A stretch of DNA of 64,000 nucleotides. Source: Nageia nagi (lineage: Eukaryota > Pinophyta). Location: positions 197,284,001 to 197,348,000 of the forward strand of contig JBITNC010000001.1 in the NCBI GenBank assembly GCA_050084985.1, given 5' to 3'. This document shows positions 33,202 through 45,670 of the stretch, piece by piece. The position numbers and the translations under genes were made by a program. How positions within the stretch are numbered: the stretch's first letter is position 1; every line of letters begins with the position of its first letter. The notes beneath the pieces were generated by a model that saw only the letters and a list, made by a program, of their open reading frames with translations, searched no databases and was not told the origin of the DNA.

Positions 33202-33898
33202 TGTGATAATAAATTATGTAAATAGCTAATATAAACATAAAATAAATCTACTAGGACAACACTAATTCAGATCTACAATTAAATACATGAAAAGTGTGTA
33301 CCTAATAATGATATGAAAACCATTAGGATGTAGTAAGGAACAATTGAGGACTAGATCAGATAAAAGATATGATTTGAAAATGTTAATGGATCATGCACAA
33401 TCATATAACAACATCTCCTCTATTCGTAGCTTTGGATCATGGATTCACACAATGTGGAGGCCATATGAACACTACAACTAGGATGCCATAAAAACCTATA
33501 TAATTATATGGTGCACAAGATATAGCATGTAGTAATATCTTAGAGCAAATAGATCTTCCAATAGATGGCATCAAAATACACCGTAAGTATGATGATATGG
33601 GACAACCACCTATCAAAGAAGTCCAATAGGGATATCAACCTCCAACTTCTATATTTATAAATTGCAAGGGAATAGAAAGGAGTAAAAAGTTGACTCTTAG
33701 CAATAATATAATCATTGTTATATTCAATATACTTTAAAATATGAACCAAGGTAAATAATATAATATTTAATATAACAGATGGAATTGCATTGTAATATCA
33801 ACTTTATCTTGGCATTTGCAATATTACTTTTAACACTTATAAAGATATCTAAAATATGATTTATTAAATGAATAATAAATCATTTTTAGGTTTCTACA
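33202..33898 (-). repeat. E5 5' LTR
   Basis: Runs from TGTGATAATAAATTA to GTTTCTACA. Matches 21657-22348 with scattered differences. Followed by CCATC, the right copy of the target duplication. Confidence 0.9.
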
Positions 33899-34675
33899 CC
33901 ATCACCCTTGGAGGCCCACGTTATACATTAGGGAGGCTCTACACCCATGCATGAGCATTTATGACATGTTTGAGGCGTTTGAGGGTACTTAGGAGGCTAA
34001 CGTTAGATATGGGAGGCATGGATGATTATGAGGTGATGATCTAGATCCAATATTAGGCTTATATATTAGGCATTGGAGCATCATTGCTTGGATATACCTA
34101 ATTTGATAATATTTTTCCTACCATCCAATGGACATAAGTCTTGGTGTAGCATTAAGTAATCTTCCCCTCGATGCAACATCTATAGGGTTAGCAAGCTAAG
34201 GGATCTTGCTAATGTATGAATTAGGTGCAACATCTTAGTCCATTTGATGATATTTTGAGATTACACTTCTACCTTTAGTGGTTTCCAGGCTAGAGCATCC
34301 AAGCTTGAGGGATTATGGTTGTAGCATTTATTATTTCAATAGTGATCATATTTGCATATTCATATGCCTTAATTAGCTCCTTGAAGGCCAAAATTGAGCC
34401 CTTTGGATTTGGTATTGTATAATTTTACATTTGTCATAATTAATATAGTTGTAGGCATCTTGGATCTCAATACTTATCTCTATTTTTGATGTGTATGCTT
34501 CCATCCTTGAAACATTGGGCTATTTTATGTATTCATGCTTGCATATATGAGACGTTGGCATTCTTGGCTTGTAATTACAATATTTTGATGCTCTAGTCTA
34601 GACATGGGTGTATATATGCTTGCATTTTATAATTAATTGGATTATTTGCACTAGATATTATGTTTGGGATCTTAA
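33899..34675 (+). repeat. E4 3' LTR, right part
   Basis: Resumes exactly where 21656 stopped (CATCACCCTTGGAGGCCCAC, as in the 5' LTR near 17388) and ends TTTGGGATCTTA, the last two bases being lost at the junction with E3 gag. Confidence 0.9.
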
Positions 34676-35793
34676 ATTCTACCACCAATCATATGCCAAG
34701 CCATACAAGTGTAGTGTGAAAAATAGGATGGCATCCTCCTCCATCATGGGAATAAGCATGAAGTATATTTGTAGCTTTTGAAACCATGCTCTTGTATGAA
34801 TATTGTTGCTACCATTGAACAAGGGTACTAGTATTTTGCTCAGCCTCTACTTCAGATCAATCCTATCCTCTTATGATCCTCCATGTACATAACTCCCATT
34901 AGCTTTTTTAACCAAAAACTCCAAATACATAGAAAAGGTCACATTGTTTTTAAACTCTAGTATATTTAAAGAATAATCCCAATATATATCATTAAGATCA
35001 AGTAATGAGATTGAGTTCTTACTACTTTCCTACCTTGGAAGAAACATGGGCTTATTGGGATGTGGTAGTGGTGTAGGTACTGCAATCAACTTTAAGGAGT
35101 CCCTATTTAGAAATCTCTCCCACACTATCTTTCCAACCAAGGTATCTCTTGTAGATCTTATCCTAAACAAGGAATATCCTCCATTTTCTACCAGTTTGGT
35201 AGACCTATATTTGTGAAATAATGTTTCCCTCCTCTCAAACCCTAGGTCTCCTTGATGAAACCCTAGGCCTCTAGATCTATGTAGGGAAGCCTCCTCTTTA
35301 CCTATTCTTTTTCATGAGACCTATGCAAATATGATTCTCCTCCTCCTAGCTCCTTCTCATGACATCTATGCAAGTATTCTTCTCCTAGCCTTGGCTCTCT
35401 CTCACAAGTAGAGGTGGATCTCTATGTATGGGGCATCATAGGGATTCCTCTAGGCCTAACGTCCCTCTCTTGAACCTCCTTTCTGGTCATGTTTTCATTT
35501 TGTTGCTACATATGATCCATAATTATCTTCATCATATATAGTAGATCATAAAATCTCTTCTCTATTGGATCCTTGGGTGGAGTTTCCCTTTCCCTATGTG
35601 TTTCTTCCTCTCCATGCACATGCTCTAGTTCATTCATCCAACTCTATCAAACTGGATCTTCATGTTGCCTCTTGCATCATCCTTGGATCTAGTTTGAGGT
35701 TCCATGGGAGACATCTTCCCCTTCTTGCATAGGTACATCTTCTTAGCTGATTGCATTTAGTATCCTCCCCACAATATGGAAGGATTTTAGCTC
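34676..35793 (-). pseudogene. gag: E3 gag, 5' part
   Basis: Minus strand: the core reads MMEEDAILFFTLHLYGLAYD and WW at 34680-34760. Further upstream in the element is the N-terminal region, degraded by stops. Its 3' continuation lies at 16723-17124 beyond E4. The gag segment between DWW and PLRGLIKAF is missing on both sides. Confidence 0.8.
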
Positions 35794-35802
35794 TAATACC
35801 AC
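35794..35802 (-). promoter_or_regulatory. E3 primer-binding site
   Basis: The complement reads GTGGTATTA, directly downstream of the 5' LTR. Initiator Met tRNA type with one change. Confidence 0.8.
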
Positions 35803-36603
35803 TATGGTGTTCCTAAATTATTATCATTCCAAATTATTAGCCAATTGAGCAATTAACAAGAAAATAAGTAAGATCTATGAATTTACATAATAAAATATCC
35901 AATGCATAAGACAAATAGATAAATAATGCCAATGTATCAATATATGGTAATAAATGATCAAGATATAACCCAAATAGTCCAAGAGGCCTAAGTCATTGAC
36001 GTTTGGCTCAATGGACTAGATCTAGGGCATAATATCTCCAAATGCTAATGTCACACTCCTAGGGCCTTCAACCCCTGGATCAAGCTACAAGATTAGATGG
36101 TATAAGAGTTTTTGTCCTTAGCCAAAGCTTAGTGAGGGTTAAATTATACTAAACTCTTCTCCACACTAGATTTTCATCCAATGAGAGGCCCAAGAGATGG
36201 TGTTACCACTCTAAAGATAAAAGATATCAAATGATGCTTAAGATTCCTTCTTACTCCTATGCCAACCATATAAATAGGATTATATCAAGGTTGGGAGTCT
36301 ACACACCCATCAAGGAGATGTTATGGTTGGGTTCCTATGTCATGCCTCAAGATCACACCAAATCATGCACTCACCTTCTAATTATGCCTTATGCCTTGGG
36401 ATCCACACTATTACACTTATATGCTCCTAATCTACCTCTAAGAGGGAGATGTCCCACTTTGGGGCTTACAATTAGTCCATGAGACCCATAAGTATCCTAT
36501 TATAGGTTATAATGATGCCTAAGTACACATGCAAAAAATAAATAAATACTCCTAACTACAAAAGTAACCCTAAAAGGAATGTCTTCTAAAAAGAGACATC
36601 ATA
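35803..36603 (-). repeat. E3 5' LTR
   Basis: Runs from TATGGTGTTCC (TG lost by mutation) to GAGACATCATA. Aligned along its full length with 14316-15104. Contains GGGAGATGTCCCACTTTGG at about 36439-36458. Confidence 0.88.
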
Positions 36604-39099
36604 TTTTGTTAGTTCCTACATTTACTATTATTTTACAAAGCTCATAAATCCTCCAATACTTGATATTTTACCATGATGTAATGTTTTTTGAGTACCCATT
36701 ATTGAATAGAAGAAACCCATAGGAGTTTAGAAAATTCTATGCATGTTTGATTCATCAATAATCACTTTATCAAGATTATGGAGTTGACATTTGGAGTTGG
36801 CATAATTTCTGGAGTTGCAATGGATGGAAATGATAGAAAATATGCATCTAAGACCAACTTTGTGGATGAATTATGAAATAATTGGATAGTTAAAATAACC
36901 AAGAGCATATGGTTTAAAAGTTATAGTTCTTGAAAAATGTCAAATTTCTCTCTTTTTGGTAGCTAGAAAATACACAAAAAAATAATTTTAGGAGCCATTT
37001 TGGCAAATAGAATAGGACCAAATTTTAGGGAGTTAGACATTGAAATTTGGAACATGAATATTAGATACTAAATTCAACACATATTCTAAATTTCATGGTA
37101 TTTGGACACATATATTAGAATATATAAGTGCTGCAAAATAGCATCTTGATACTTTTTGGACAAAGAAAATTCTAGAAAATGACAACTTCAGTAACATTGG
37201 GAATCCATGGCCTACACTTTTTAATTTACTATTGAAGTAGAAATGACTTGATTTATTTTTTCCTTCTATAATGAGATGGTATATTTTCCCATCATTTTAT
37301 CAAACAATTTTCAATAAGTACTCTTGCACAAATGAAGCAATTGACTCTCACAACTATTATGAGCATTCTAAATAGGTAGGCATGTCTACTTATTTTTTCC
37401 TATACAAAATTCTCTTGAAATTGTTAGTAAAATATTGTAGCATTGTCAAATAAATTTAGCTTTGTACTAACACCATTGCCTAGACATTATCTTATTCTTG
37501 CATCTCAAAATATCACTTGCAAAATTGCTAATACCATGGACCATATGTGGTTGAGTTTCTTACCATTTTACTGTGCTAAAAGATGATTCACACCATAGCA
37601 GTATTTTGAAATGTGCCCTAATTTTATTATCTTGGTGATTGGGATCCACACAAAAGTATCTATCTCATTACCAAATACTCAAATTGTTGACTTCTTAGGC
37701 AAAAGTGATTAGAGGAATGACCTTGTAAAAACATACAAAATACTTGTAACCATACCAAAGAGTAATATGAATGAGATGTGGATTCTAAAGTTGATCTTTA
37801 CTATCATTGGTACAACTACAAAAATATGAGCCACCAGCTGCTCTAATAATGCATTTTCCATTATCTTTGATATCTTAGCATCAAGTTACTATTCTCATTG
37901 CCTTCTTATTTGTAGAATATGTGTTTAAATGTTTCAACCTCTTCATGCTCTATTGCCTCCACTTCTTCATCTTCCTTGAAACCATGCAAATTCTCTTTTG
38001 TATCCCTTTTCAAAAGTTCTATGATAGAATATGTAAATACATGGAATGTATAGATCCCTTGAACTTAAAATAGGAAAGATTCATTTTTCTTACTTCTACA
38101 TGATACCAAAATATCAAGTCCAATTCTGAACCTAAAATTGCTTTGCATGCTCTCATCCCATCCTTTAAGATACCATTTTCTTTCCATATTTGTAAACATT
38201 ATAGTATATTTGATGTTACATTATTCAAATTCAATTTGTCATTAGTAATGATTTGACTACATTCCTCACTGAAATATTCCATAGCTCAACAAACCATGTT
38301 TAAAAAAATATTTAAATCATAGCTAGAGTTTTACTCATGAACATAATAAAAGTATTGATCTTTTTGATGTCTAGAAGTGTAGAGTAGAACAATGTAATAA
38401 AACTCAATGCTAGAGATGCAATAATTTATTTCATAATAATGAATAGTAGAAAGTTGCATATTATGATGCTACCTTTGAGAATGAAAATATGCTCCAGCTA
38501 AATAATATCTAGTGGCATTGCAATGTTATTGTTTAGTTCCAAAAACCTTCATGATCTCTAAGACTTAAGAAACCTATGCTAGTGAGGTGAAATAGCTTTC
38601 TAAAATGGAATATCCATGTGAAAATTTTGAAGCTTTATTCAATGAATTTAAGTCATGTTGAAACTCATTCACACAGGCAAATATAATATCAACCCAAATA
38701 GTCAAATATGCATGTTGATCTTTTTCTCATACTAATATTCTCTAATATTGAAATAAAGAGGATCCCCCAAAGTTGCATATGTAGAATCAATTGATGAATG
38801 GGAGATATAATAAAGCAATTATTTCATCAACTAAATATGAATATGAATATCAATATTTCCTCAATTTAAAAAAGAATGTTAAGACTATATAAGTTTACAG
38901 AATAATCTTGAAACCATTCTGTGCAATATGATATTATGGAATCTTATTTTTAAACATGGATCAATTTCATCATGGTTTTAGATGCAGGAAAAGATGAAAT
39001 GGTGACTAAATAAATGTGCATATTTATAAAATTTGATCCAATTTTGAAATGCAAAGATACTAATTCTAACCTTAAAGTGCATAGATATTATGTAAAAGC
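36604..39099. other. Unidentified AT-rich sequence
   Basis: No recognised element ends or domains. A short minus-strand stretch near 37900-38045 reads IIELLKRDTKENLHGFKEDE and EEVEAIEHEEVETFKHIFYK, which looks protein-like but matches nothing I know. Confidence 0.45.
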
Positions 39100-41083
39100 A
39101 ATAAATATCTATGATGAACCAAAATATTTCTATGCCAAATTACGATGCCAAAAATTTAATAAATTATGCCAAGTCAAGAAATAATGCCAAACACACTTCA
39201 ATTCCTCAAAAATACTCCATTAATAAGTAATAAATGAGATCCAATGAATAATACCTCAATTATATCATCAAATTAGCAAATACAATGTAAAGGATCAAAG
39301 ATAGGCTTGGCATCTAGCTTGAATGGCTAGATCAAGCACTCAAGAATGACAAATATGATCATTGAAAGCTTGGCTTGGCATCTAGCTTGAAGGGATGGAT
39401 CTAGAACTAGGATCTCATACTTAGATATGAAACTAAATAATTAAATCACACTCCCTCAGAAAATCTGGATGCTCTATCAAAGGGCTCTTCCAAACTCCTT
39501 GTACTCTATAAGGATATAAATAATGCAACAAAGACTAAGGGTTTCCATCCTTAGTCAGATGTAGTGAGGTTTTTATCCCACTAAACCCTTTCTTGTAGGT
39601 TTTCATTAACAAGAGACCAAGAGATGACACCATGTAAATCCATTAAGTGAAAATATCAAGTATCATAAAAATAGGCCTTCTAAATGATGTGCCAACCCCT
39701 TTAATAGCTAAATGTCTCACTAGGTGGCCTAGATCTCACCTAGGAATCCATACCAGTTGAGCACCATAAGGAATCATGCATTGGGCCTTAGGATGAGCTT
39801 CATTTCTAGGGGAAATATTAAGCTTGGAACTAAGATTACTCCTCAAGATGTGCACAATCAAGTCATCATACCAAAATCATTAAATGAAATAATAGTAAAT
39901 GACTTTATCTATCCAAGGAGGGTGATGTCTCACTTTGGGGCTCATAATTTTCCTTAAATATGTATCTCTTGGTTACATTAACACCTTAGTAAAAATGTAA
40001 TAAATAAAGTACCTATAACTACATAATCACCCCTAATTTACAAAATCACTCCTAAATTGCTTTATTTCATGCCTAATCCCCCAATGGACCCCACAGATCT
40101 TTACATGCATCAGAAATGCATAGGAGTAAAAAGGGCACATGATAAGATCCCTTTTTCATATTTTTATCAAATATCTCAATGTGAGGTGCTAAACAACATT
40201 CTTTAGTGCAAATCATATGCCCTTATTAAGATCAATGAATACAACATGATGGTTGAAAAAGACTTAATGTGAAACCTCATCAAATGTGCTTTTAGTTTCT
40301 AGTGATGTTATTGTTTTGGAGGAAGCATACTCAGTAAATATGATACATATTTGCATATCTAAATAAATATAAATTAGAAAATAAAATGCATACTTATCAC
40401 TACCAATACAATCATGCTTTGGAAAATAAACTTAGCCTTCATCCTTTAGTTTTTGGAACTTCTATTTCATGCATATGGCGATTAGGCCTAGAGTTGATTG
40501 TCAATCATGTAATTTCTAGTAGAGCTAGTTGGAATTCACATGATTGGGAATTGCAATAAATTTTTTTATTTTTTTTATATGGCTGAAACTTTCTTAACTT
40601 TGATGCTCTCCATGGTTTAGACTCTGAGCTTTATGATACTTTAGTTCCTAAAGATCTTTGGTACTGAGAAAACTCAAATAACTTTGGTGCTACCAAATCA
40701 CTATCTTAATTGTTTGGTGCTTCTTCCAAATCACTACTGTGATGATCCTATCAAAGTGATGAAAATTTGATGCCTTCATTGTGTGAGTTCCAAATTCTTA
40801 TTACTATAAAACCTATGCAATTGAAAAACCTTAGCATTGAAGAAACTATTGAGTTTAAGGAGTTTAGATGTTAAAATAACAAAGGTGCTAAGATAGTTAA
40901 ATGGTAAGAAAATGTTTCATCATTGATTTATTGGTTTAAAATAAGACTTTAATCAATACAGAGTGACACCACTTTGATACCAATACCCTACCAAGATCTT
41001 AATTTTGTATGGACCTTCCCAATGTACAATATCCTTCCTTTATAGATAAAAAAACTTGGAAACTTTTATCATTCCAAAATTTA
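39100..41083 (-). repeat. E6 complex: LTR-like copy plus duplicated segment R1
   Basis: 39100-40140 is LTR-like, with organisation and motifs of the E3 LTR (including GATGTCTCACTTTGGGGCTC near 39923). 39460-41060 repeats at 44030-45660 with many differences, covering an LTR part and a further 0.9 kb of unknown nature. TGATACCAA near 40976 resembles a primer-site complement. Confidence 0.65.
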
Positions 41084-41685
41084 AGTGTTTCCATCCTTAA
41101 TTAGATCTAGTGAGGTTTTCATCCTACTAAACCCTTATCATGTAGCTTTTCATCCATAAGAGGCCAAGAGATGACTCCATGCACCAAACCAATAAATAGC
41201 TAGACATCTCATTAGGTGGCCTAGATCTCACCTAGGAATCCATGCTAGTGGAGTGCTATAAGTAATCATACATTGGGCATTGGGATAAGGTTCATTTGCA
41301 TCTAAAGATCATCCCAAGATTGGTGCTAGTATTACACCTTAATATGTGAACAATCAATTCATTAGACCACAACCATTAAATAAAATAACACTAAATGATT
41401 TTATATATCCAAAGAGGGTGAAATCCCACTTTGGGGATCATAATTTTCTTTAAATACCCATCACTTGGTTACATTAATGCCTTAGTATAAATTTAATAAA
41501 TAATAAAGAATCTCTAATTACAAAATCATTCATGATTTATAAAATCACTCCTAAATTACTTTATTTCATGCTTAGACATCCCCTAAGGGTGGACATTAAG
41601 CCCTAATGGATCCCATGGATATTTGTGTCCATTAAAAAGTCATAGGAGTAAAAAAGGCACATGAAAAATCCTCCCTTATTAGAAT
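41084..41685 (-). repeat. E6 3' LTR, truncated
   Basis: Matches the right-hand part of the LTR copies at 39535-40140 and 44110-44750. Followed by TCCTCCCTTATTAG and the 3' end of the E6 internal region, as in E3. Confidence 0.75.
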
Positions 41686-42540
41686 TGTTTGATCCCAAGA
41701 AATTGTAGATCTTAATAGATGTGATTACTTAACTCAAGATTGGGAATTGATTCTTCTAAACATCCTTTGGTGCATCCTCATCATTAATCCATATGCAAGT
41801 TGTAATTTGAGCTATTCCCAAATGTATGGTAGTATCAAGACTCATATTTTTGGTAAATAGTTTCTGAAGTACCATTTTTGCACAACCATATATAAAATCT
41901 ACTTACTCATATTTCCTAAACTTTAGCAAGATCTAGAACACCTTCTTAGCTAGTCTCATATCAACAACCCTTAATGTGTGGGAGATGTTTTTGGAATTAT
42001 TATAAATTAATACCTTTATAATATTAAATAAGATTACCAAGTGTGTCCAAGTGCAACTGTAGGAGTAGAAATACTATCCCCACAATCATCAACATGGTCT
42101 CTTTCATCAACAATCACTTTCCTCATATAATAAATGATATTGAAGAAGATCATTAAGGCATCTTATTCAATAGGTGTTGCCTCCAATGTATGAAAATTCC
42201 CTAATACAACATTTCTATTTGATTTCCTAGTGGCAACATGCATGGCCAACATCCAAATACAAGAATAACATGAAATAATACCAAGAATCATCAAAATAAA
42301 TTTACTAACCAAGTCATACCTCTCCTAATTGGGGTATCCTCATATCCAACCATGGATCCGAAGTATAACATGGGGTATGTGGACTATGGAAGCCATAAAT
42401 CCACCCTATGAGTGTCTTTTCAACCCTATATCATGCCTCTAAACTATCACCTCCAACCTACTAGATGATGCTTAGGGAAAATAATCATTGACTCCCTGCA
42501 AGGTATACTCCTTTCCCTCCACTATAAATCTCATCACTAA
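41686..42540 (-). pseudogene. E6 decayed copy of accessory region X
   Basis: Starts after the protease with EYTLQGVNDYFP*ASSSRLEV, nearly the same as E3's EYTLQGIKDYFPQASSSHLE. It continues through many stops, with RYDLVSKFIL against E3's HFDLLVSNFIL. One copy of the 42-bp repeat is visible near 41886-41917. Much more decayed than in E3. Confidence 0.65.
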
Positions 42541-43039
42541 TTTTTGATAATTGGTATTTATATCTCCTAACTCCTAAATTAAACAACCACTAAACTCATA
42601 GTATTAGATGAGGAATCCTATCTAATGGATAGAAATAGAAATCTTACCTCACCACATAATCTTGAACCTTAATTACAAACTTCTCTACTATTTTTTACAC
42701 CAAGGTGAGCTTTCCATTTGCATTGTTGACATGAAATTCATTAAAATCCTTAGTCTTGATCCCCCTTTTCTTCACAAACTCTTAATTAATGAAGTTGTGC
42801 ATTTCCCCTTGGTCTATCAACACCATGACTTCTTGGTTTTGTGCTTATCCCTTGAATTTGAGAGTGAAGTATTTCGACACATCCCTAAGTAAGGCGATCA
42901 TCCCTCTCACTACATACTTATTGCTAGGCACAAAATGCTCAATGTGGGATTGTCCAAGGTCTAACAACTTTAAATCAAGTTTAAGATCTAACTCATCATC
43001 AACAATAACTTTGATGTAGTGGAATTTCACCTTTCCCAA
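42541..43039 (-). pseudogene. E6 aspartic protease
   Basis: Minus strand: VMVLIDQGEMHNFIN, then EFVKKRGIKTKDFNEFHVNN, NANGKLTLV and KIVEKFVIKVQDYVVR. The catalytic Asp is kept but its Ser is Gln. The upstream frame 42845-43039 (MGKVKFHYIKVIVDDELDLK ... KYFTLKFKG) is the gag-protease linker, as in E3. Confidence 0.8.
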
Positions 43040-44015
43040 TAAATGATGGCCTCTCTCCTATGGTTTCTTTCATAAGAAATATAAAATTTTCTTCCTTATT
43101 TCATTCCTTATGGTTTCATCCATTCCTCTCTCATGTGTGGTGTTCAGGGGCCTTGTCCTACTAGATTCAACTCCCTCAATGTCTCCCCATGTTGGCATGA
43201 CTAGTCTGATTGGTGGAAGGGCTCTAGCCCTCATCATACTAGGTTCTAGATCTAAGGATATTTTGATAACATCCTTCACCATACCCTAAAGAAGCTCCAT
43301 CAATACTTTACAAAAGGAAGGTCACATTCTTCTTAGAAACTCTAGGCACCATGAATGTAATACATGGAACTCTACCACATAATCTTCTACTAACCCCTTG
43401 TACGTCACTATGGCCAAGTCTTTGATGTAATCATATTCATCTTTTCTATAAAATCAATCCATCATCCTCTACCTAAAAATATCAAATTATATAATGGATC
43501 TATTTAGTTATGCCATTCTACCACCATTCATATGCAATGCCATCTAAGTGTAGGGTTGCTAAATGTATGGTATCTTCTTCTATCATGAGGTTGAGTATGA
43601 AGTAAGTTTAAACCTTTTGCAAGCATACCTAGAGGTATTTTTTTCACTCCTATAAAATGCAAATACTTGCATTCTACTTGGATGCTACTATAAATCTCTC
43701 TTATCTCCTCCAAATGACTAGTTCCCATTAGCCTTCCAACCCAAAAAGTCCAAAAATAAAAAAAGAGACATTATTCTATAATTCTTGGATTTTGAAAGAG
43801 TACTCCCATTATAGTTGATTCAACTTTGTGGGTGAAATTAAGATTGCATTGCTCTCTAATATAGAAATGAACATGGGTTTGCTAGGATGTTGAAGGGGTG
43901 GAGGGGACATCTCCATTTTTTGGCCATCACTCTCTAAGATATTATTCCAAATTGGATCACCTACTCGAGTGGATCTCATACATAATAATGAAGGTCCTCC
44001 TTCATCCACTATCTT
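43040..44015 (-). pseudogene. gag: E6 gag
   Basis: Contains IKISLDLEPSMMRARALPP and MDETIRNEIRKKILYFL (43070-43282), matching the E3 gag end and the start of the zinc knuckle. The core near 43510-43600 reads through stops. The N-terminal frame 43809-44009 (MDEGGPSLLCMRSTRVGDPI ... PLQHPSKPMFISILESNAI) is the counterpart of E1 PSKPMFTKK. Breaks off at about 44015, where LTR-like sequence begins; no primer site is left. Confidence 0.75.
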
Positions 44016-45670
44016 GGTTGACTGAGAGCTCTAAAATATGCCTTCTTGCTACTCAAATCCACCAATGGGCTCCTCCTAACTCCTGGTACTTTGCAAGGAT
44101 AGAAGAAATGCAACAAAGATTAAGGGTTTCCATACTTAGTCAAATCTAGTAAGGTTTTCATCCCACTAAACCCTTCTCATGTAGGTTTTCATCCACAAGA
44201 GACCAAGAGATGACTCCATGCCAATCCTTGAAGTGAAAATATGAATTATGTTACAAATATACCTTCCAAATGATACGCCAAACCCCTAAATAGCTATACA
44301 TCTTATAGGGTGACCTAGATCTCGCCTAGGAATCCATACCAATCGAGTGCCATAAGGAATCATAGGTTCAACTTTGGGGTGAGGTTTATTTACATCTAGG
44401 TATCATCCTAAGCTTGGAACCAAGATTACACCTCTATATGTGTACAATCAAGTTGTTGGACCCAAAACCATTAAATAAAATACTACTAAATGACTTTATC
44501 TATCCAAGGAGGCGACATCCCACTTTAGGGCTCATGATTTTTCTTAAATACCCATTGCTTGGTTACATTAATGCCTTAGTACAAATGCAATAAATAATAA
44601 ATCACCTCTAACTACAAAATCATCTCTAATTTACAAAATCACTCCTAAATTACTTTATTTCATGCTTAGACATCCCCTAAGGATGGACATTAAGGCCCTA
44701 GTGGACCCCATGGGTTTTTATATGCATCAAAAAGGCATTGGAGTAAAAAAGGCACATGATAAGATCCCCTTTCATATTTTTCTAAAATATCTTAATGTGG
44801 AGTGCCAAACAATATTATTTAGTGCAAATCATATGCCCTTATTAAGATCAATGAATACATAGGATGGTAGAAAAAGACTTAATGTGAAACCTCATCAAAT
44901 GTACTTTCAATTTCTAGTGATGTTATGGTTTTGGAGGAAGGATACTTAGTAAATAATATAATTATTTGCATATCTAACTAAATATAAATTAGAAAACTAA
45001 ATGCATACATGACACTACTAATGCAATCATGCTTTGAAAAATGAACTCAACATTCATCCTTTAGTCTTTGGAACTGTTGTTTCATGCACATGGTGTTTAG
45101 GCCTAGAGTTAATTATCAACCATGTAATTGCCTATAGAACTTGTTAGAGTCACATGATTGGGAATTACATTAATTTTTTTAATTTTTTTTTTTAATGGTT
45201 GAAACATTTTTAACTCTAGTGCTCTACATGTTGTAGACTCTGAGCTCTATGATACTTTAGTGCCTAAATATATATGGTACTGAGAACACTCAAATAACTT
45301 TGGTGCTAGAAAATCACTATTCTAATTCTTTGGTGCTTCCTCCAAAGTCTTATTACTTTGATGCCTTCATGTTTTGAGTTCCAAAGTCTTATTATTGGAA
45401 CATATATGCAATTAAAAAACCTTGACACTCAAGAAACTATTATGTTTAAGGTGGTTAGATGTTAAAATAACTCAGGTGCTAAGATACTTAAATGCTAAGA
45501 AAATATTTCACCATTGATTTATTGGTTAAAGATAATAATTTCATCAATACAAAGTGATACCACTCTACTACTAATACGCTACAAATAAATTAACTTTGTA
45601 TGTACCTTCACAATGTAACAAGATCTTTCCTTTATAGCTCAAAAAATTGGAAACTAGCATCATTCCAAAG
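44016..45670 (-). repeat. E6 complex: LTR part plus duplicated segment R2
   Basis: 44030-44760 aligns with the LTR copy at 39460-40140. 44760-45660 aligns with 40150-41060. Together with R1 this gives two copies of a 1.6-kb block on either side of the E6 internal region. Confidence 0.75.

Larger units (their letters stand above)
21657..33898 (-). mobile_element. E5: Ty3/gypsy (Tat/Ogre-type) element inserted in the E4 LTR
   Basis: The LTRs (21657-22348 and 33202-33898, about 695 bases each) have TG...CA ends. The 5-bp target duplication has one mismatch (CAATC/CCATC). The polypurine tract is next to the left LTR and a candidate primer site next to the right one. On the minus strand the order is gag, a remnant of reverse transcriptase, RNase H, a second RNase-H-like domain, then integrase, with a long 3' untranslated region holding tandem repeats. 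The extra RNase H and repeats in the 3' region are known traits of the Tat/Ogre lineage. Most of protease and reverse transcriptase is deleted, and two LTRs of another family sit inside. Confidence 0.87.
17125..34675 (+). mobile_element. E4: non-autonomous gypsy-like element inserted in E3 gag
   Basis: 5' LTR 17125-18165 (its first 88 bases or so missing), primer site, gag, protease, decapeptide array, C-terminal segment, polypurine tract, and a 3' LTR split by E5 (21306-21656 and 33899-34675). Without E5 it is about 5.3 kb. Gene order and protein similarity match E1, so the two belong to one family of different age and orientation. No reverse transcriptase, RNase H or integrase. About 270 bases of E3 gag expected between LAYDWW and PLRGLIKAF are absent. 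A deletion across the left junction explains both losses. Confidence 0.87.
14316..36603 (-). mobile_element. E3: non-autonomous gypsy-like gag-protease-X element, split by E4
   Basis: The LTRs at 14316-15104 and 35803-36603 match and both lie on the minus strand, but are 20 kb apart because E4 (17125-34675) inserted into gag. Without the insert the element is about 4.7 kb. Gag reads ...LAYDWW on the right side of E4 and PLRGLIKAFYPTKL on the left, confirming one split gene. Primer site, gag, zinc knuckle and protease are present. Reverse transcriptase, RNase H and integrase are absent, and an unrelated region of about 420 residues follows the protease. No target duplication was found. Confidence 0.85.
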
